NCBI GenBank assembly: GCA_002457435.1
Contig: NTLA01000011.1
Span: 1 to 63,842, forward strand
DNA: 63,842 nucleotides
Reading direction: 5' to 3'
Origin: Acidimicrobiales bacterium MED-G01
Lineage (GTDB): Bacteria > Actinomycetota > Acidimicrobiia > Acidimicrobiales > Poriferisodalaceae
A program made the position numbers and the translations under genes. This document shows, piece by piece, positions 43,001-51,630 of the stretch (the stretch's first letter is position 1; every line of letters begins with the position of its first letter). The notes under the pieces were generated by a model that made no database searches, was not told the origin of the DNA, and was given only the letters and a program-made list of their open reading frames with translations.

Positions 43001-43417
43001 TTAATTCTCACAACAATTAGCTTCAGAAGAGACCACGATCTTTTCGAATTGTTCGTTGTCGCCACTTTTTACGTACCATTCCCAGCGAATGTCATCCGGT
43101 CCGTCGATCCAAGTTTCGGTCTTGTCCGCGTAACAGCACATTGTTTCGTCGATGCCGGTGGTGGTTAAACCCTCGTCTGTCATTCGAGCATCAGCTTCGT
43201 GCACCATTCTGACATCGTCGACCTCCACGCCGAGATGGTTGATTGAGCCACCGTTCTCGATGTCTTCAACCAGAACTAGCTTGAGCGGCGGTTCCTCGAT
43301 AGTGAAGTTCGCATACCCGGGCCTGACTTTGCTCGGTTCACTAGAAAACATTCTTGAGTAGAACTGTATTGCTTCCTCAAGATTCGCTACGTCAATAGCT
43401 AGTTGTAAACGACTCAT
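43001..43417 (-). CDS. ArsI/CadI-family metalloenzyme (VOC fold)
   Basis: 138 residues from ATG 43417; ATG/GTG further upstream adds eight non-conserved residues. Features of the ArsI/CadI group are MSRLQLAIDVANLEEAIQFYSRMF, VRPGYANFTIEEPPLKLVLVE, INHLGVEVDD and the vicinal cysteine pair in TMCCYADKTETWIDGPD. In ArsI these cysteines bind trivalent organoarsenicals and the enzyme breaks the C-As bond; CadI relatives respond to cadmium. The tail carries another Cys pair (ANCCEN). No arsR or transporter is adjacent, so the specific metal is unresolved. Confidence 0.85.
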   Translation of the reverse strand: MSRLQLAIDVANLEEAIQFYSRMFSSEPSKVRPGYANFTIEEPPLKLVLVEDIENGGSINHLGVEVDDVRMVHEADARMTDEGLTTTGIDETMCCYADKTETWIDGPDDIRWEWYVKSGDNEQFEKIVVSSEANCCEN

Positions 43418-43507
43418 CGTAAGACCACCGGAGACTTCCAAAGATTTTCTGCGTTCAATTATGCCTCAGCAAACCGTTAGACAGAGACTTCAACCGTATT
43501 GCTCAAC

Positions 43508-43945
43508 TCAGTCTCGAAGGAAAGCCAATTCGCAGTGCCTCGATGCAAATCGCCAACCCTCAGAGGTGCGTACGAATCGATCGTGGTACTCACCTACATA
43601 TTTTGGTAACCCGGCCGGCGCTGGGGACTCAGCGACTCCTGTTCCCGAATCGTGACGGAAGTTCAGCAGGTAGCAAAGACTCGTCGCCTCATCTCCTTCC
43701 ACGCGCACCAAGACATTTGTGCAGAGATGCCGGGATTGACGGCGCGCGATGTCTTGTCTTGCGGAGAAACCAGCCCGGATCTGGTCTTGCCCAACCATTT
43801 CAGCGCCAGGCCCTGACCAGTAACCATCATCAGTAAATAAATCAGCAATTGCGCTGGCATTGCCGAAGTCGACCAGATGGCAATACTCAGTGATGAGGTT
43901 CTCACAAGCTTTCACATCGACTAGTTCTTCTAGATCCTTATTCAC
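43508..43945 (-). CDS. SnoaL-like (NTF2-fold) domain protein
   Basis: 145 residues from GTG 43945, with AAGGAG 6 bases upstream. The NTF2-like cone fold is recognisable from CENLITEYCHLVDFGNASAIADLFTDDGYW, the VGQDQIRAGFSAR helix, HLCTNVLVRVEGDEATSLCYLL and the C-terminal YHDRFVRTSEGWRFASR strand pair. Members are ketosteroid isomerase-like, dehydratases or small ligand-binding proteins; the specific activity cannot be told. It is on the same strand as the ArsI/CadI gene, 90 bases upstream. Confidence 0.8.
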   Translation of the reverse strand: MNKDLEELVDVKACENLITEYCHLVDFGNASAIADLFTDDGYWSGPGAEMVGQDQIRAGFSARQDIARRQSRHLCTNVLVRVEGDEATSLCYLLNFRHDSGTGVAESPAPAGLPKYVGEYHDRFVRTSEGWRFASRHCELAFLRD

Positions 43946-44030
43946 AACTTCTCCTTGGATGTCCCACCCAGTCTTGCAGTTAAGTCAGAAGACAAGCCAC
44001 CGTCGGTTCTCAACGGTTATTTTCGGGTAG

Positions 44031-44648
44031 ATGAGTACAGGAATTAAAACTCGGAGTAACGGTGTTTCCGTTTGTGCATGGGGTGAAGGAGACATTGACT
44101 ACGCGCGTTACCACGACGCTGAGTGGGGAATGCCGGTTACAGACGACGTCAAGCTTTACGAGAAAATGTGTCTTGAAGGCTTTCAAGCAGGTCTATCGTG
44201 GTTAACGATTCTGCGGAAGCGAGACAACTTCAGGGTCGCTTTCGCCGGATTCGAAATAGAAAAAGTTGCCCGCTTTGGCGACCGAGAGGTGCAAGAACTT
44301 CTCAATAACGCTGGGATCGTGAGGCATCGAGGCAAGATTGAAGCCACTATCAACAACGCGCAAGCTGCCGTGTCAACCATTGAGCGCTATGGCTCACTCG
44401 CGCAGTTTTTTTGGGGGTTTGAGCCAGCGAACCATAGACCGGCACAAAAATTCTCCGAAGTGGCAGCAAAGACCACCGAATCCGAACACATGAGTAAAGA
44501 GCTGAAGAAACTTGGCTGGCGATTCGTTGGGCCCACCACTTGTTACTCACTCATGCAGGCAGATGGCATAGTCAACGACCACCTCACACAATGTTTTCGC
44601 TACCCGGAAATTGAAGTCGCGAGAAAGGTAGCCAAAAAGTCGATCTAA
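44031..44648 (+). CDS. tag: DNA-3-methyladenine glycosylase I
   Basis: 205 residues from ATG 44031. The Tag signature is present: CAWGEGDIDYARYHDAEWGMPV (zinc and active-site region), FQAGLSWLTILRKRDNFR (catalytic Glu/Trp segment nearby), GIVRHRGKIEATINNA, and the C-terminal zinc ligands in VNDHLTQCFRY. It excises N3-methyladenine from alkylated DNA in base excision repair. A CoA-transferase gene follows 27 bases downstream. Confidence 0.94.
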   Translation: MSTGIKTRSNGVSVCAWGEGDIDYARYHDAEWGMPVTDDVKLYEKMCLEGFQAGLSWLTILRKRDNFRVAFAGFEIEKVARFGDREVQELLNNAGIVRHRGKIEATINNAQAAVSTIERYGSLAQFFWGFEPANHRPAQKFSEVAAKTTESEHMSKELKKLGWRFVGPTTCYSLMQADGIVNDHLTQCFRYPEIEVARKVAKKSI

Positions 44649-44675
44649 GATTCCGGCGACAATTATGGGGGATCC

Positions 44676-47015
44676 ATGCTTGACAATTACCGCGTTATTG
44701 ACCTCACTGACCATCGAGGCTGGATGGCAGGCTTTCTTCTAGCGCAACTGGGTTGTGATGTTGTTCTCGCCGAACCCGAAAACGGGTGGGAGCGTGACCA
44801 TTGGTTTGAGGCGTACAACAGAGGCAAGAGATCAGTCACCATGCGAAGCGCAGCAGACGTAAGCCAATTAGCTGCAGACGCAGACTTTGTTATCGATTGT
44901 GGAGCGACTGACTTTCCCGTCGATTTGGAGGCGCTCCGATCCGATAATCCGAGCCTGATAACAGTGTCACTGAGCCCATTCGGAGATGATGGACCGAAAG
45001 CAGACTGGTCGGCTACTGACCTCACCCTCGTCGCGGCTAGCGGCCAAATGATTTGCAACGGAGATGGGGATAGACCGCCGGTTCGTATATCCATTCCGCA
45101 GGCTTGGTCACACGCGTCATGCCAGGCACTCGTCGGCGCGCTCGTAGCGAGCGATGAGCGATCTAGATCAGGCCTTGGTCAACACGTTGACGTATCTGCT
45201 CAGCAGGCAATGTCGGAAACTGCTTTGCCAGCGAATTTGCACGGTCCCGCCGGATTAGCACCACAGGAACGGATGGCCGGTGGCGTGCAACAAGGCCCAG
45301 TGAACCTGAGATGGACATATCCATGCGCGGATGGCGAAGTCGTGATCACCGTTGCTTTCGGAGCAATGATCGGCCCGATGTTCCAGCGCTTTATGGATTG
45401 GATGTGCGAAGAGGGAGCCTGTGACGAAGCGACCAGGGACAAAGATTGGGTGGACTTCGCATTACACATCCAACAAGGCACTGAAACGCTCGAGGAGCTT
45501 TCGAGAGTAATGGACCTGATAGCCGACTTCGCAGCAGACAGGACCAAGGCAGAGTTTCTGAAGCAAAGCTTGGAGCGAGGATTGTTGGTAACTCCAGTCA
45601 CCGATCTAGCCGACGTGGTTGAGAGCGAACAGTTCGAAGCGCGCAACTTTTGGGATGAAGTTAAAGGTGTTCGTCATCCAGGACCATTTATTCAGGCAAG
45701 CGAAACCCCTCTGCGTCGTTTAGATGCGGCACCAAGATTGGGCGAACACCAGTCCAAAGTTGATTTGCCCCGAGAGTCAGCTTCGGAAATACCGGAGCCC
45801 AGTAATGCACTGAGAACCAACAGACCTTTAGAAGGCTTAAAGGTCTTAGATTTTTCTTGGGTAGCGGCCGCACCCCTGAGCACAAAAATTCTTGCTTATT
45901 GGGGAGCAGAAGTTGTTCGACTCGAATCGGTTACGAGACCGTGTCTTCTCAGAGGAGCGTTGGGTCATCGTGACGATGTTCCCGACCAGGAAAACGCCAT
46001 CGGATGGCACGCTGTCAACGCGAACAAGTTGAGTCTCGCCATCAACCTCTCGAAGCCTGAGGCCAAACAAGTGGTGCTGGACCTCGCAAATTGGGCGGAT
46101 GTAGTCGTTGAGTCGTTTACCCCGGGCACGTTGGAATCCATGGGTTTCGGTTACGAAGCTCTTAAAGAGATCAATCCCGGAATCATCGTCCTCTCCAGTT
46201 GTGTTTTTGGTCAAACTGGGCCGATGAAAAATTTCGCAGGCTTTGGCAACTTGGCAGCAGCTGTCGCCGGGTTCTACGACATCACTGGATGGCCAGACAG
46301 AGGAGCGGCCGGACCTTATATGGCCTACACCGATTACACCTCACCGCGGTTTACGACCGCAGCGCTTTTGGCAGCACTGGATTATCGGCGCCGCACTGGG
46401 ATAGGGCAATATTTAGATTTTTCCCAAGCCGAAGCAGCAACTCACTACCTCACTCCGGGAATTCTTGAATATCAAACAACAGGCCAGATGCCGACGCGCG
46501 CAGGTAACGCTGATGCCGAAATGGTTCCCCATGCGGTGTACCCCTGCGTCGGTGAAGACCAGTGGTGTGCAATCGCCTGTGAGAACGATGACCAGTGGAA
46601 GTCTCTATGTGTCGAAATGAGACGTGACGACCTTGCTGACCTGAGCTTGCAAGAGCGCTCGCAACAGGCGGAAACAATTGACGAAACAATCGCCGCATGG
46701 ACTCAAGGTCAAAGCCCTGGAGGGCTACAAATTCGTCTCCAACGCCACGGCATCACCGCTCATATGGTGCAGAACACAGGCGATTGTATGAACGATCCAC
46801 AGCTCGTTCACCGTGACCACTTCCCATGGGTTCCACATCCCGAAGCTCGACAAGTGATGGTCGACGGTATTCCTCATCGCTTATCACGATCTCAAGGTGG
46901 CTTTGATTGGGCTGGTCCTACCTACGGTCAGCACGCCATGGAAATTTTGGAGGGAATACTGGGATACGACGGGGAACAGATCGCGGAATTGGCCGTCGCA
47001 GAAGTTCTGGAGTGA
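44676..47015 (+). CDS. Fused double family III CoA-transferase
   Basis: 779 residues from ATG 44676, about twice the normal family III length. Domain 1 (about 1-370) starts NYRVIDLTDHRGWMAGFLLAQLGCDVVLAEP. Domain 2 (about 385-779) starts GLKVLDFSWVAAAPLSTKILAYWGAEVVRLES. At the catalytic-Asp position domain 1 reads AWSHASCQALVGALVAS (about residue 142), without Asp. Domain 2 reads YTDYTSPRFTTAALLAAL (about 551), with Asp. I infer that domain 2 carries the chemistry and domain 1 is a structural partner, a fused version of the split pair at 21.7-24.2 kb. The acyl substrate is unknown. Confidence 0.9.
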   Translation: MLDNYRVIDLTDHRGWMAGFLLAQLGCDVVLAEPENGWERDHWFEAYNRGKRSVTMRSAADVSQLAADADFVIDCGATDFPVDLEALRSDNPSLITVSLSPFGDDGPKADWSATDLTLVAASGQMICNGDGDRPPVRISIPQAWSHASCQALVGALVASDERSRSGLGQHVDVSAQQAMSETALPANLHGPAGLAPQERMAGGVQQGPVNLRWTYPCADGEVVITVAFGAMIGPMFQRFMDWMCEEGACDEATRDKDWVDFALHIQQGTETLEELSRVMDLIADFAADRTKAEFLKQSLERGLLVTPVTDLADVVESEQFEARNFWDEVKGVRHPGPFIQASETPLRRLDAAPRLGEHQSKVDLPRESASEIPEPSNALRTNRPLEGLKVLDFSWVAAAPLSTKILAYWGAEVVRLESVTRPCLLRGALGHRDDVPDQENAIGWHAVNANKLSLAINLSKPEAKQVVLDLANWADVVVESFTPGTLESMGFGYEALKEINPGIIVLSSCVFGQTGPMKNFAGFGNLAAAVAGFYDITGWPDRGAAGPYMAYTDYTSPRFTTAALLAALDYRRRTGIGQYLDFSQAEAATHYLTPGILEYQTTGQMPTRAGNADAEMVPHAVYPCVGEDQWCAIACENDDQWKSLCVEMRRDDLADLSLQERSQQAETIDETIAAWTQGQSPGGLQIRLQRHGITAHMVQNTGDCMNDPQLVHRDHFPWVPHPEARQVMVDGIPHRLSRSQGGFDWAGPTYGQHAMEILEGILGYDGEQIAELAVAEVLE

Positions 47016-47036
47016 GATGGGCGCGGGTTGCCTTCA

Positions 47037-47534
47037 ATGCCTACGATTCGATACGTGACAAAACGCTCGAGGGATTATTACGAGGAAACCTCGCCTAGCC
47101 CGTATCCACTTGAAAGGTCAGGAGTTGACCGGTGTTTCGGTTGCTCCACTTCAAATGAGAAAGGCCTTGGGCTGACGTTTTCCAGATACGACGATGGCAC
47201 CATCGAGACTCATCACCTGACAGAGCAACATCATTGCGGGTTTGACACGGTTATCCACGGTGGAATTCAAGCGGCGATTCTGGATGAGGTCATGGGCGTA
47301 GCGGCTCAGAGTGCGTTGACCGATGAAGCGCTCGATTTGGCTTGCGCAACAGCAGAAATGCATCTCAACTATTTGAGGCCGGCGTTCTTAGCTGAAGAAG
47401 TGATCGCCCGAGCTTGGGTCACAGAAGTCGAAGGGCGCGACATTTTCGTAGAAGGAGTGTTGCTTTCATCTGAAATGGTGGAAGTTACAACTGCAACCTC
47501 ACGTTGGCGTCAAATGCGATACGAGCCGACCTGA
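47037..47534 (+). CDS. PaaI-type hotdog thioesterase
   Basis: 165 residues from ATG 47037; TTG 47028 is an alternative in the same frame. The 4HBT/PaaI hotdog signature is VIHGGIQAAILDEVMGVAAQSAL, followed by LNYLRPAF and a strand series to the end. An N-terminal RCFGCSTSNEKGLGLTF segment with a Cys pair is common in this subgroup. It probably hydrolyses an acyl- or aryl-CoA thioester and lies 21 bases after the fused CoA-transferase, so it may remove stalled CoA esters from that pathway. It converges with the 5-FCL gene. Confidence 0.87.
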   Translation: MPTIRYVTKRSRDYYEETSPSPYPLERSGVDRCFGCSTSNEKGLGLTFSRYDDGTIETHHLTEQHHCGFDTVIHGGIQAAILDEVMGVAAQSALTDEALDLACATAEMHLNYLRPAFLAEEVIARAWVTEVEGRDIFVEGVLLSSEMVEVTTATSRWRQMRYEPT

Positions 47535-47535
47535 A

Positions 47536-48108
47536 CTAGCTAACCCGGCCAGTAACAGGACGCACTCCGGCTTCAGACGCCAGATGGGTCATTGGAACGT
47601 CATGAGGTTCTGACGGTAATTCATCGAATATAAATCGTTCCGTGGAGACTCCAATTCTGAGACAGTCACTGGGGAGTCGAGAAAGGAGTTCGTCATAGTA
47701 ACCCGCTCCGTGACCCAGTCGATTGCCGCGCGTGTCGACGGCTAGAGCTGGTACTAGAGCCACTGACACCGAGTTCAGTGGAACAGTTTCAGCGGTCACA
47801 ACTGGCTGCACATAGCCAAATCGGTGCACCTCCATAGATCCGGTCGCCGGATGAACCGTAAGTGGGCCAGTGTCTGGGGTTCGAGTGATCACGAAGCGTT
47901 CCCATCCAAGTTGATCAGCCAAACTGTCGAGTTGAAGTTCGGTAGACATTGCTCGGTAGAAGAGAAATGACCCGGCAACATGCTCCAAGAAGGTCACTAA
48001 ATGAGCGACCACAGTCACCTCTGCCGACGGGTCAATCTTGGTTCTGAGTGGCCTCAGTTCCTTTCGCCATATCTCCTTGGCTGATGCCGGGTCAGAGTCA
48101 GCCGCCAC
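47536..48108 (-). CDS. 5-formyltetrahydrofolate cyclo-ligase
   Basis: 190 residues from GTG 48108. The family motif GHGAGYYDELLSRL, the ATP/phosphate-binding loop, lies at about residues 132-145, preceded by LVPALAVDTRGNRL. An N-terminal KEIWRKELRPLR helix fits. The enzyme converts 5-formyl-THF to 5,10-methenyl-THF with ATP. Its start overlaps the end of the dihydrouridine synthase gene by 11 bases, forming a Maf-Dus-5-FCL operon. Confidence 0.92.
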   Translation of the reverse strand: MAADSDPASAKEIWRKELRPLRTKIDPSAEVTVVAHLVTFLEHVAGSFLFYRAMSTELQLDSLADQLGWERFVITRTPDTGPLTVHPATGSMEVHRFGYVQPVVTAETVPLNSVSVALVPALAVDTRGNRLGHGAGYYDELLSRLPSDCLRIGVSTERFIFDELPSEPHDVPMTHLASEAGVRPVTGRVS

Positions 48109-49282
48109 TTACGTTTGCCTCTGCGCTGGAAGCAAGCGTCACCTCTTCGTCAGGGTCTTCTAACCAATTTTCGGGGAGCGCAACCCTGCGTGGGCCACCA
48201 GTATGACTTCGTTTCACGCGCACTCCCTCGGGCGGCAATATGGCGTCCTGATCGAATTCTTCGGTGATAGCTGCCAAATCATCGAAGCTGCCTACAGCGT
48301 GAAGGCGTCTTCGAAGCTCTTTCCCGACCGGCCAACCTGCAACGTACCAACCAGCGTGCTTGCGGAACCGTCGCACGATCACGCTTTCATCCTCATCATA
48401 AAATTTCAGTAGGCGGATCAGATGGTCGAGCATGACTTCGGCAACTAGTCCCAGGTTTGGCTGAGTGATCTGGGGTTCTTCTCCGCTAAGGACCGAAACC
48501 AGATCGGCAAAGAGCCACGGTCGTCCCAAACAACCCCTGCCGACCTCAACTCCGGCCGCTCCGGTGTGGCGCATCATTCGCAAAGCGTCCCATGGTTCCC
48601 AAATGTCACCATTGCCGAACACTGGGATATCGATGTGTTGCACTAATTCGGCGATGGCATCCCAATCTGCATGACCTGAATAAAGGTCCTTAGCTGTTCG
48701 CGCATGCAAAGTAACTGCAGCACAACCTGATTCTTGAGCTATCCGTCCACTATCAAGAAAGGTCAAATTCCCTTGGTCAATGCCTTTGCGAAATTTAATT
48801 GTCACTGGCGTCTCACCGGCGGCTTCAACCGCCGCGTCGACTATTGCTGCGAGGAGTCGACGTTTCACTGGGATAGCCGCCCCTCCGCCGTTGCGGGTGA
48901 CCTTCGGAGCCGGGCAGCCGAAATTCATGTCGATGTGGTCAACGCCCAGTCGGTCTTTCAGCATTTGGACTGCCAATGACACATATTTAGGGTCTGTTCC
49001 GTAGAGCTGAATTGAGCGGGTGACTTCATTTGCACCGAATTCGGCGAGCTTCCATGTCGTCGAATTTTCTTCTACTAGGGCCCTAGCTGTAATCATTTGA
49101 TTGACATATAGAGCTGCGCCCCAAGCCGAACATAATGACCGAAAAGGCCAGTCGGTTACCCCGGCCATGGGTGCCAAAACGACAGGGGTTTCGAGATGGA
49201 TCGGCCCAAGTTCCACCGGCCGCACTTCTCCGTGTCGAAATGGTTTTAGGTTCTCATTGAGTGCACTTCTGTAAGCGTTCAC
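48098..49282 (-). CDS. tRNA-dihydrouridine synthase (DusB/NifR3-like)
   Basis: 394 residues from GTG 49282, which forms a GTGA overlap with the Maf stop. It is an FMN-dependent TIM barrel: VVLAPMAGVTDWPFRSL at the start, the catalytic Cys in MNFGCPAPKVTRNGGGAA, TIKFRKGID and GVEVGRGCLGRPWLF. It reduces specific uridines in tRNA to dihydrouridine. The C-terminus after about 330 (KRSHTGGPRRVALPE) extends the family core with a short tail ending in an acidic, Ser/Ala-rich stretch. Confidence 0.94.
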   Translation of the reverse strand: MNAYRSALNENLKPFRHGEVRPVELGPIHLETPVVLAPMAGVTDWPFRSLCSAWGAALYVNQMITARALVEENSTTWKLAEFGANEVTRSIQLYGTDPKYVSLAVQMLKDRLGVDHIDMNFGCPAPKVTRNGGGAAIPVKRRLLAAIVDAAVEAAGETPVTIKFRKGIDQGNLTFLDSGRIAQESGCAAVTLHARTAKDLYSGHADWDAIAELVQHIDIPVFGNGDIWEPWDALRMMRHTGAAGVEVGRGCLGRPWLFADLVSVLSGEEPQITQPNLGLVAEVMLDHLIRLLKFYDEDESVIVRRFRKHAGWYVAGWPVGKELRRRLHAVGSFDDLAAITEEFDQDAILPPEGVRVKRSHTGGPRRVALPENWLEDPDEEVTLASSAEANVSGG

Positions 49283-49863
49283 GATGCCCCGTTTCGTTCT
49301 GGGGACATCACGTCGACTCCAGCTCGGTCCAGCAGGCTAGCGGTTTCGACTAGGGGTAGACCGACGACGTTTGAATGGCTGCCGTTAATGGCTTTGATGA
49401 GCGAACCTCCAGCACCTTGAAGAGCGTATGCCCCTGCTTTGTCCAGAGACTCACCTATGCCTAGGTACCAATCAATCAGGCGTTGAGTCAAGGAAATAAA
49501 CTCTACGTCGGTATGAACCACGGTGATCAGTAGTTGCTCACTAGTTCGGACCGCGACGCCAGATACGACCTGATGCACCTTGCCAGATAATTTTTGAAGC
49601 ATTGCTTCCGCGTTTTCCAGACTGACCGGTTTGCCATAAATAGTGCCCTCCAATACGACGCAAGTATCGGCTCCTAAAACCACTGACCCCTTCACTGCCG
49701 AGGCCTTCTCCGAGGAAACCCGACGCACGTAATTTTCTGGGTCTTCGCCTGCATGCTGCGATTCGTTGACTTCGGGAGCGCGGATTATGAAGTCGACACC
49801 TAGAAGAGATAGCAGCTCCTTTCGGCGGGGCGACCCGGATGCGAGAACAAGCTGCTCATTCAT
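49279..49863 (-). CDS. Maf-like nucleotide pyrophosphatase
   Basis: 194 residues from ATG 49863; ATG 49902 adds 13 residues of no obvious family match. Maf motifs are LVLASGSPRRKELLSLLG at the start, the catalytic Asp in VVLGADTCVVLEG, HQVVSGVAV, and the substrate loop GAYALQGAGGSLIKAINGSHSNVVGLPL. These enzymes hydrolyse non-canonical or canonical nucleoside triphosphates to monophosphates and have been linked to septum control. It is first in the Maf-Dus-5-FCL operon. Confidence 0.93.
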   Translation of the reverse strand: MNEQLVLASGSPRRKELLSLLGVDFIIRAPEVNESQHAGEDPENYVRRVSSEKASAVKGSVVLGADTCVVLEGTIYGKPVSLENAEAMLQKLSGKVHQVVSGVAVRTSEQLLITVVHTDVEFISLTQRLIDWYLGIGESLDKAGAYALQGAGGSLIKAINGSHSNVVGLPLVETASLLDRAGVDVMSPERNGAS

Positions 49864-49968
49864 GTACCCATTTTGTCCGATCCGTAAATCGGAGAAAGCC
49901 ATTGCTGCAACAAATCGTTTCGATGCTTAGAAAATCGACCCGCATTTAAAGAACTGCAGTCCTTCAGA

Positions 49969-51630
49969 TTGGTTACTGTCTCGTCCGTGGAATTCAACCT
50001 GGCTCGGGTGATAGCAGCGGTTGCCGAAGCGCACCCAGACCGGATAGCACTCATCCACCGGGGGAGCGAGGTTACCTTCCCCGATTTTGTCAATCGGTAT
50101 CGCAGGTTAGGAAACGCATTAGACGCAGCGGGTCTCTCCTGTCGAAAAGAGCGTTCAGAATTAGGAGGGCATGAAAGCGGTCAAGATCACATAGCCCTGT
50201 ATCTGAACAACGAGTTCGAATATCTCGAATCAATGTTGGGCGGCTGGGCCGCACGAGCCGCCACATTCAACGTAAATCACAGGTACATGGCAGATGAACT
50301 TTTTTATCTCTTGACCGATTCGTCAGCAAAGGCAGTCATCGTCAACTCTGCTTATGCACCGAATCTTGCTGAAGTTCTACCTCAATTGCCGAATATAGAA
50401 CTCATTGTTCAGGTACCAGACGAGTCAGGAAATCGACTGCTCGAAGGCGCTGTTTATTACAACGACTTCGTCGAAAGCCACGAACCAAAAGATCTGAATG
50501 ACTGCTCTCCCGATGATTTGTATGTCCTTTACACAGGAGGAACTACGGGACTGCCCAAAGGCGTCCTGTGGCGCAACGCAGATTTTTTTGTGGGTGCTTT
50601 AGGCGGATTAAACAGGAAAGAGAACCGCGAATACGATTCCTACGCCGAGATCGCTGGCGCAGCAGGTATAGGAACGCTGCGTTGGATGACCAGCGCCCCG
50701 TTCATGCATGGCGCTGCTCAATGGATAGCGCTCCAAGCCTTATCCATGGGACACACCGTGGTTCTGCCCGACATCACCGATCGCTACGACGCCGCAAGCG
50801 TTCTTGAGGTCTGCGAACGTGAAGATGTCGAATTCTTACAAATAGTTGGGGATGCCTTCGCCAGACCCCTGTTGGACGCTTCGAAATCCGGCCAACTGAT
50901 TCCGAGTTCATTGCGTTCCATCATCAGTGGCGGCGCAGTGTTGAATGCTGAACTGAAAGAAAAACTCAAACAGCAATTTGGTGGAGTAACTATCCGAGAC
51001 TCCATTGGTTCCAGCGAGACTGGTGTGCAAGGAAGCAACGTGAGCACCAAAACCGAAAGAGCGAGTACAGGGGACTTTGAACCAGCATCAGGCAGTGCAG
51101 TCGTTAACGCACAGATGGATGCCGTGGTTGAAGCAGGATCAGAGGAGATTGGCTGGTTCGCCATGTCGGGACGAGTGCCACTGGGATATTTGAACGATGC
51201 TGAGAAGACTCAGAAAACCTTTCCGATCATAGAAGGGGTCAGATTCTCTGTCCCAGGAGACCGAGCGCGTTTGCTTGAAGATCGCAGGATCCAAGTATTG
51301 GGTCGAGATTCAGTAACAATCAACTCCGGTGGAGAAAAGATTTTCGCGGAAGAGGTAGAGACTGCGGTGAAGACGCACCCAGCCGTGTACGACGCCGTCG
51401 TGTGCGGCCGGCCGAGCCCCCGGTGGGGGAATGAAGTTGTCGCAATTGTTCAGCTAGCAGATCAAGCAGAGGTCCTAGAGTCAGACATCATCGAACACTG
51501 CGGTAGCCGCATCGCCCGGTACAAGAGACCCAAAGCCGTAATCCAGGTCGACCAAATCAAACGGAGCCCAGCGGGTAAACCGGACTATCGGTGGGCGCAG
51601 AGCATCGCGCGAGACGCGAGAACAGATTGA
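49969..51630 (+). CDS. Acyl-CoA synthetase (AMP-dependent ligase)
   Basis: 553 residues from TTG 49969; GTG 49987 is a plausible alternative. It is an ANL-superfamily ligase: P-loop YVLYTGGTTGLPKGVLW, adenine-binding DSIGSSETG, the hinge RDSVTINSGGEKIFAEEVE and the C-terminal catalytic Lys in KRSPAGKPDYRW. It activates a carboxylic acid via acyl-AMP to acyl-CoA. The layout is like actinobacterial FadD-type enzymes acting on long or steroid-like acids, but the substrate is inference. An MFS gene follows in a TTGA overlap. Confidence 0.92.
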   Translation: MVTVSSVEFNLARVIAAVAEAHPDRIALIHRGSEVTFPDFVNRYRRLGNALDAAGLSCRKERSELGGHESGQDHIALYLNNEFEYLESMLGGWAARAATFNVNHRYMADELFYLLTDSSAKAVIVNSAYAPNLAEVLPQLPNIELIVQVPDESGNRLLEGAVYYNDFVESHEPKDLNDCSPDDLYVLYTGGTTGLPKGVLWRNADFFVGALGGLNRKENREYDSYAEIAGAAGIGTLRWMTSAPFMHGAAQWIALQALSMGHTVVLPDITDRYDAASVLEVCEREDVEFLQIVGDAFARPLLDASKSGQLIPSSLRSIISGGAVLNAELKEKLKQQFGGVTIRDSIGSSETGVQGSNVSTKTERASTGDFEPASGSAVVNAQMDAVVEAGSEEIGWFAMSGRVPLGYLNDAEKTQKTFPIIEGVRFSVPGDRARLLEDRRIQVLGRDSVTINSGGEKIFAEEVETAVKTHPAVYDAVVCGRPSPRWGNEVVAIVQLADQAEVLESDIIEHCGSRIARYKRPKAVIQVDQIKRSPAGKPDYRWAQSIARDARTD

